Below are positions 23,286 to 23,835 of a stretch of 23,835 bases of DNA, piece after piece (position 1 is the stretch's first letter; each line of letters begins with the position of its first letter). Position numbers and translations under genes: made by a program. This stretch comes from Candidatus Caenarcanales bacterium (GTDB lineage: Bacteria > Cyanobacteriota > Vampirovibrionia > LMEP-6097), in the NCBI GenBank assembly GCA_022447685.1, contig JAKVAO010000040.1, positions 1 to 23,835 on the forward strand, in the 5' to 3' direction. The notes under the pieces were generated by a model. That model had not been told where the DNA came from, ran no database searches, and worked only from the letters and a program-made list of their open reading frames with translations.

Positions 23286-23807
23286 ATGATTGAAAAAAGC
23301 CAATCTGATCATCGTCAATTAAATAGTGAATATTCACCTAGCGATAGTGATACAAAAATTCTTAGAGAAACAAAACTGGGTGAAACTATTAGCACTTCAA
23401 AGACAGAGGAAAGTAAGCAAGAGCTAAGTGATAATAAGATTCTTTCTAAAAGTCAACATGAAATCCCAGTTGGAGTTGAACCTACCATGGATTCAACAAA
23501 AGAATCAAAATTCAATTCTCTAAAAATTAGTAATATTTTTGAAAATGTAAACTCATCTCTGAACATGAGACAGGATTTACAGAAATTAGAAGAAGAACTC
23601 GATATAAATTACCCTGAATTAAAATTTGAAATATTTCACCAATCTCCATTTAAACCAAATACCAAAAGTGTTTTGATATTACCTGATTATCATTTATTAC
23701 CGAATTCAGACCGGGGACTTAAATTAACAGCAGAAGCGACTCAAGTTATGAATACAGCTATTTCTTCAGAAACCCACTCACTAGAATATTCAACCTCGTG
23801 TCTGTAA
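23286..23807 (+). CDS. Hypothetical Ser/Thr-rich protein
   Basis: The protein has 173 aa and is not recognised. The first 85 residues are very rich in Ser, Thr, Glu and Lys, have low complexity and are probably disordered. No signal peptide or membrane helix is present. A helical segment (about 90-110, ENVNSSLNMRQDLQKLEEEL) and a more folded part (about 112-145, LKFEIFHQSPFKPNTKSVLILPDYHLLP) follow, and the tail is again Ser/Thr-rich. A polar Ser-rich N-terminus next to fliI is compatible with a type III export substrate, but that is inference. The gene is divergent from fliI. The 28 bases after its stop hold nothing recognisable. Confidence 0.65.
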   Translation: MIEKSQSDHRQLNSEYSPSDSDTKILRETKLGETISTSKTEESKQELSDNKILSKSQHEIPVGVEPTMDSTKESKFNSLKISNIFENVNSSLNMRQDLQKLEEELDINYPELKFEIFHQSPFKPNTKSVLILPDYHLLPNSDRGLKLTAEATQVMNTAISSETHSLEYSTSCL

Positions 23808-23835
23808 TTACATAATACTTCTCCTAAACTAAAGT

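Noticed and set aside
1..23835. CRISPR array, insertion sequence, tRNA or rRNA
   Set aside because: No regularly spaced repeats, transposase, terminal inverted repeats, T-loop signature or rRNA sequence were seen.

Overview
The window is low in GC (roughly mid-30s percent by eye) and densely coded, with genes on both strands. It comes from a Gram-negative-type (diderm) bacterium. It carries lipoprotein and secretion enzymes (lgt, signal peptidase I), lipid-linked sugar transfer enzymes, two membrane subunits of NADH:quinone oxidoreductase (nuoJ, nuoK), a flagellum-type export ATPase (fliI) and a cobalamin-dependent methionine synthase split over two genes. This mix, plus many unrecognised hydrophilic proteins, would fit a non-photosynthetic Cyanobacteriota (Melainabacteria/Vampirovibrionia) genome. 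That placement is an inference from gene content and is weak; no rRNA, tRNA or other decisive marker is present.

Layout. Positions 1-1126 (minus) hold two related small genes of unknown function, both with broken reading frames. A minus-strand gene at 1198-3273 encodes a membrane-anchored Fe-S oxidoreductase of the HdrD/GlpC type. Divergent from it, 3338-9531 (plus) holds metH-N, metH-C, lepB and an ArnT/PMT-like glycosyltransferase; the first three genes overlap. The minus-strand genes at 9532-11290 are a hypothetical protein with a hydrophobic C-terminus, nuoK and nuoJ. Positions 11335-13971 (plus) are a butt-joined cluster: a DUF433-like protein, a large charged protein and rimM. A GMP reductase/IMPDH-family gene follows at 14004-15065. 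It converges on an SDR epimerase (15062-15955, minus), which is preceded on the minus strand by a small helical protein (15985-16485).

Positions 16486-16857 form the only long non-coding stretch. It contains a promoter followed by a compact predicted three-way-junction RNA, then a near-consensus promoter for a hypothetical gene (16858-17688). Next are two tandem paralogues of an unknown family (17771-18520 and 18553-19554). The second runs 71 bp into the 3' end of lgt on the opposite strand. lgt is the last gene of a minus-strand cluster that reads fliI, a sugar-phosphate transferase, a methyltransferase, then lgt (23138 down to 19484). The window closes with a Ser/Thr-rich hypothetical gene (23286-23807).

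Two features cut across the window. Several genes have a sigma70-like -10 box whose last base lies exactly 6 nt upstream of the start codon and no Shine-Dalgarno sequence. In some the box is extended as TGC-TAnnnT. This geometry suggests leaderless mRNAs. Also, about half of the genes encode hydrophilic proteins without signal peptides, several with Ser/Thr/Gly/Asn-rich N-termini. Together with fliI this raises, but does not prove, the possibility of substrates for a flagellar-type export system.
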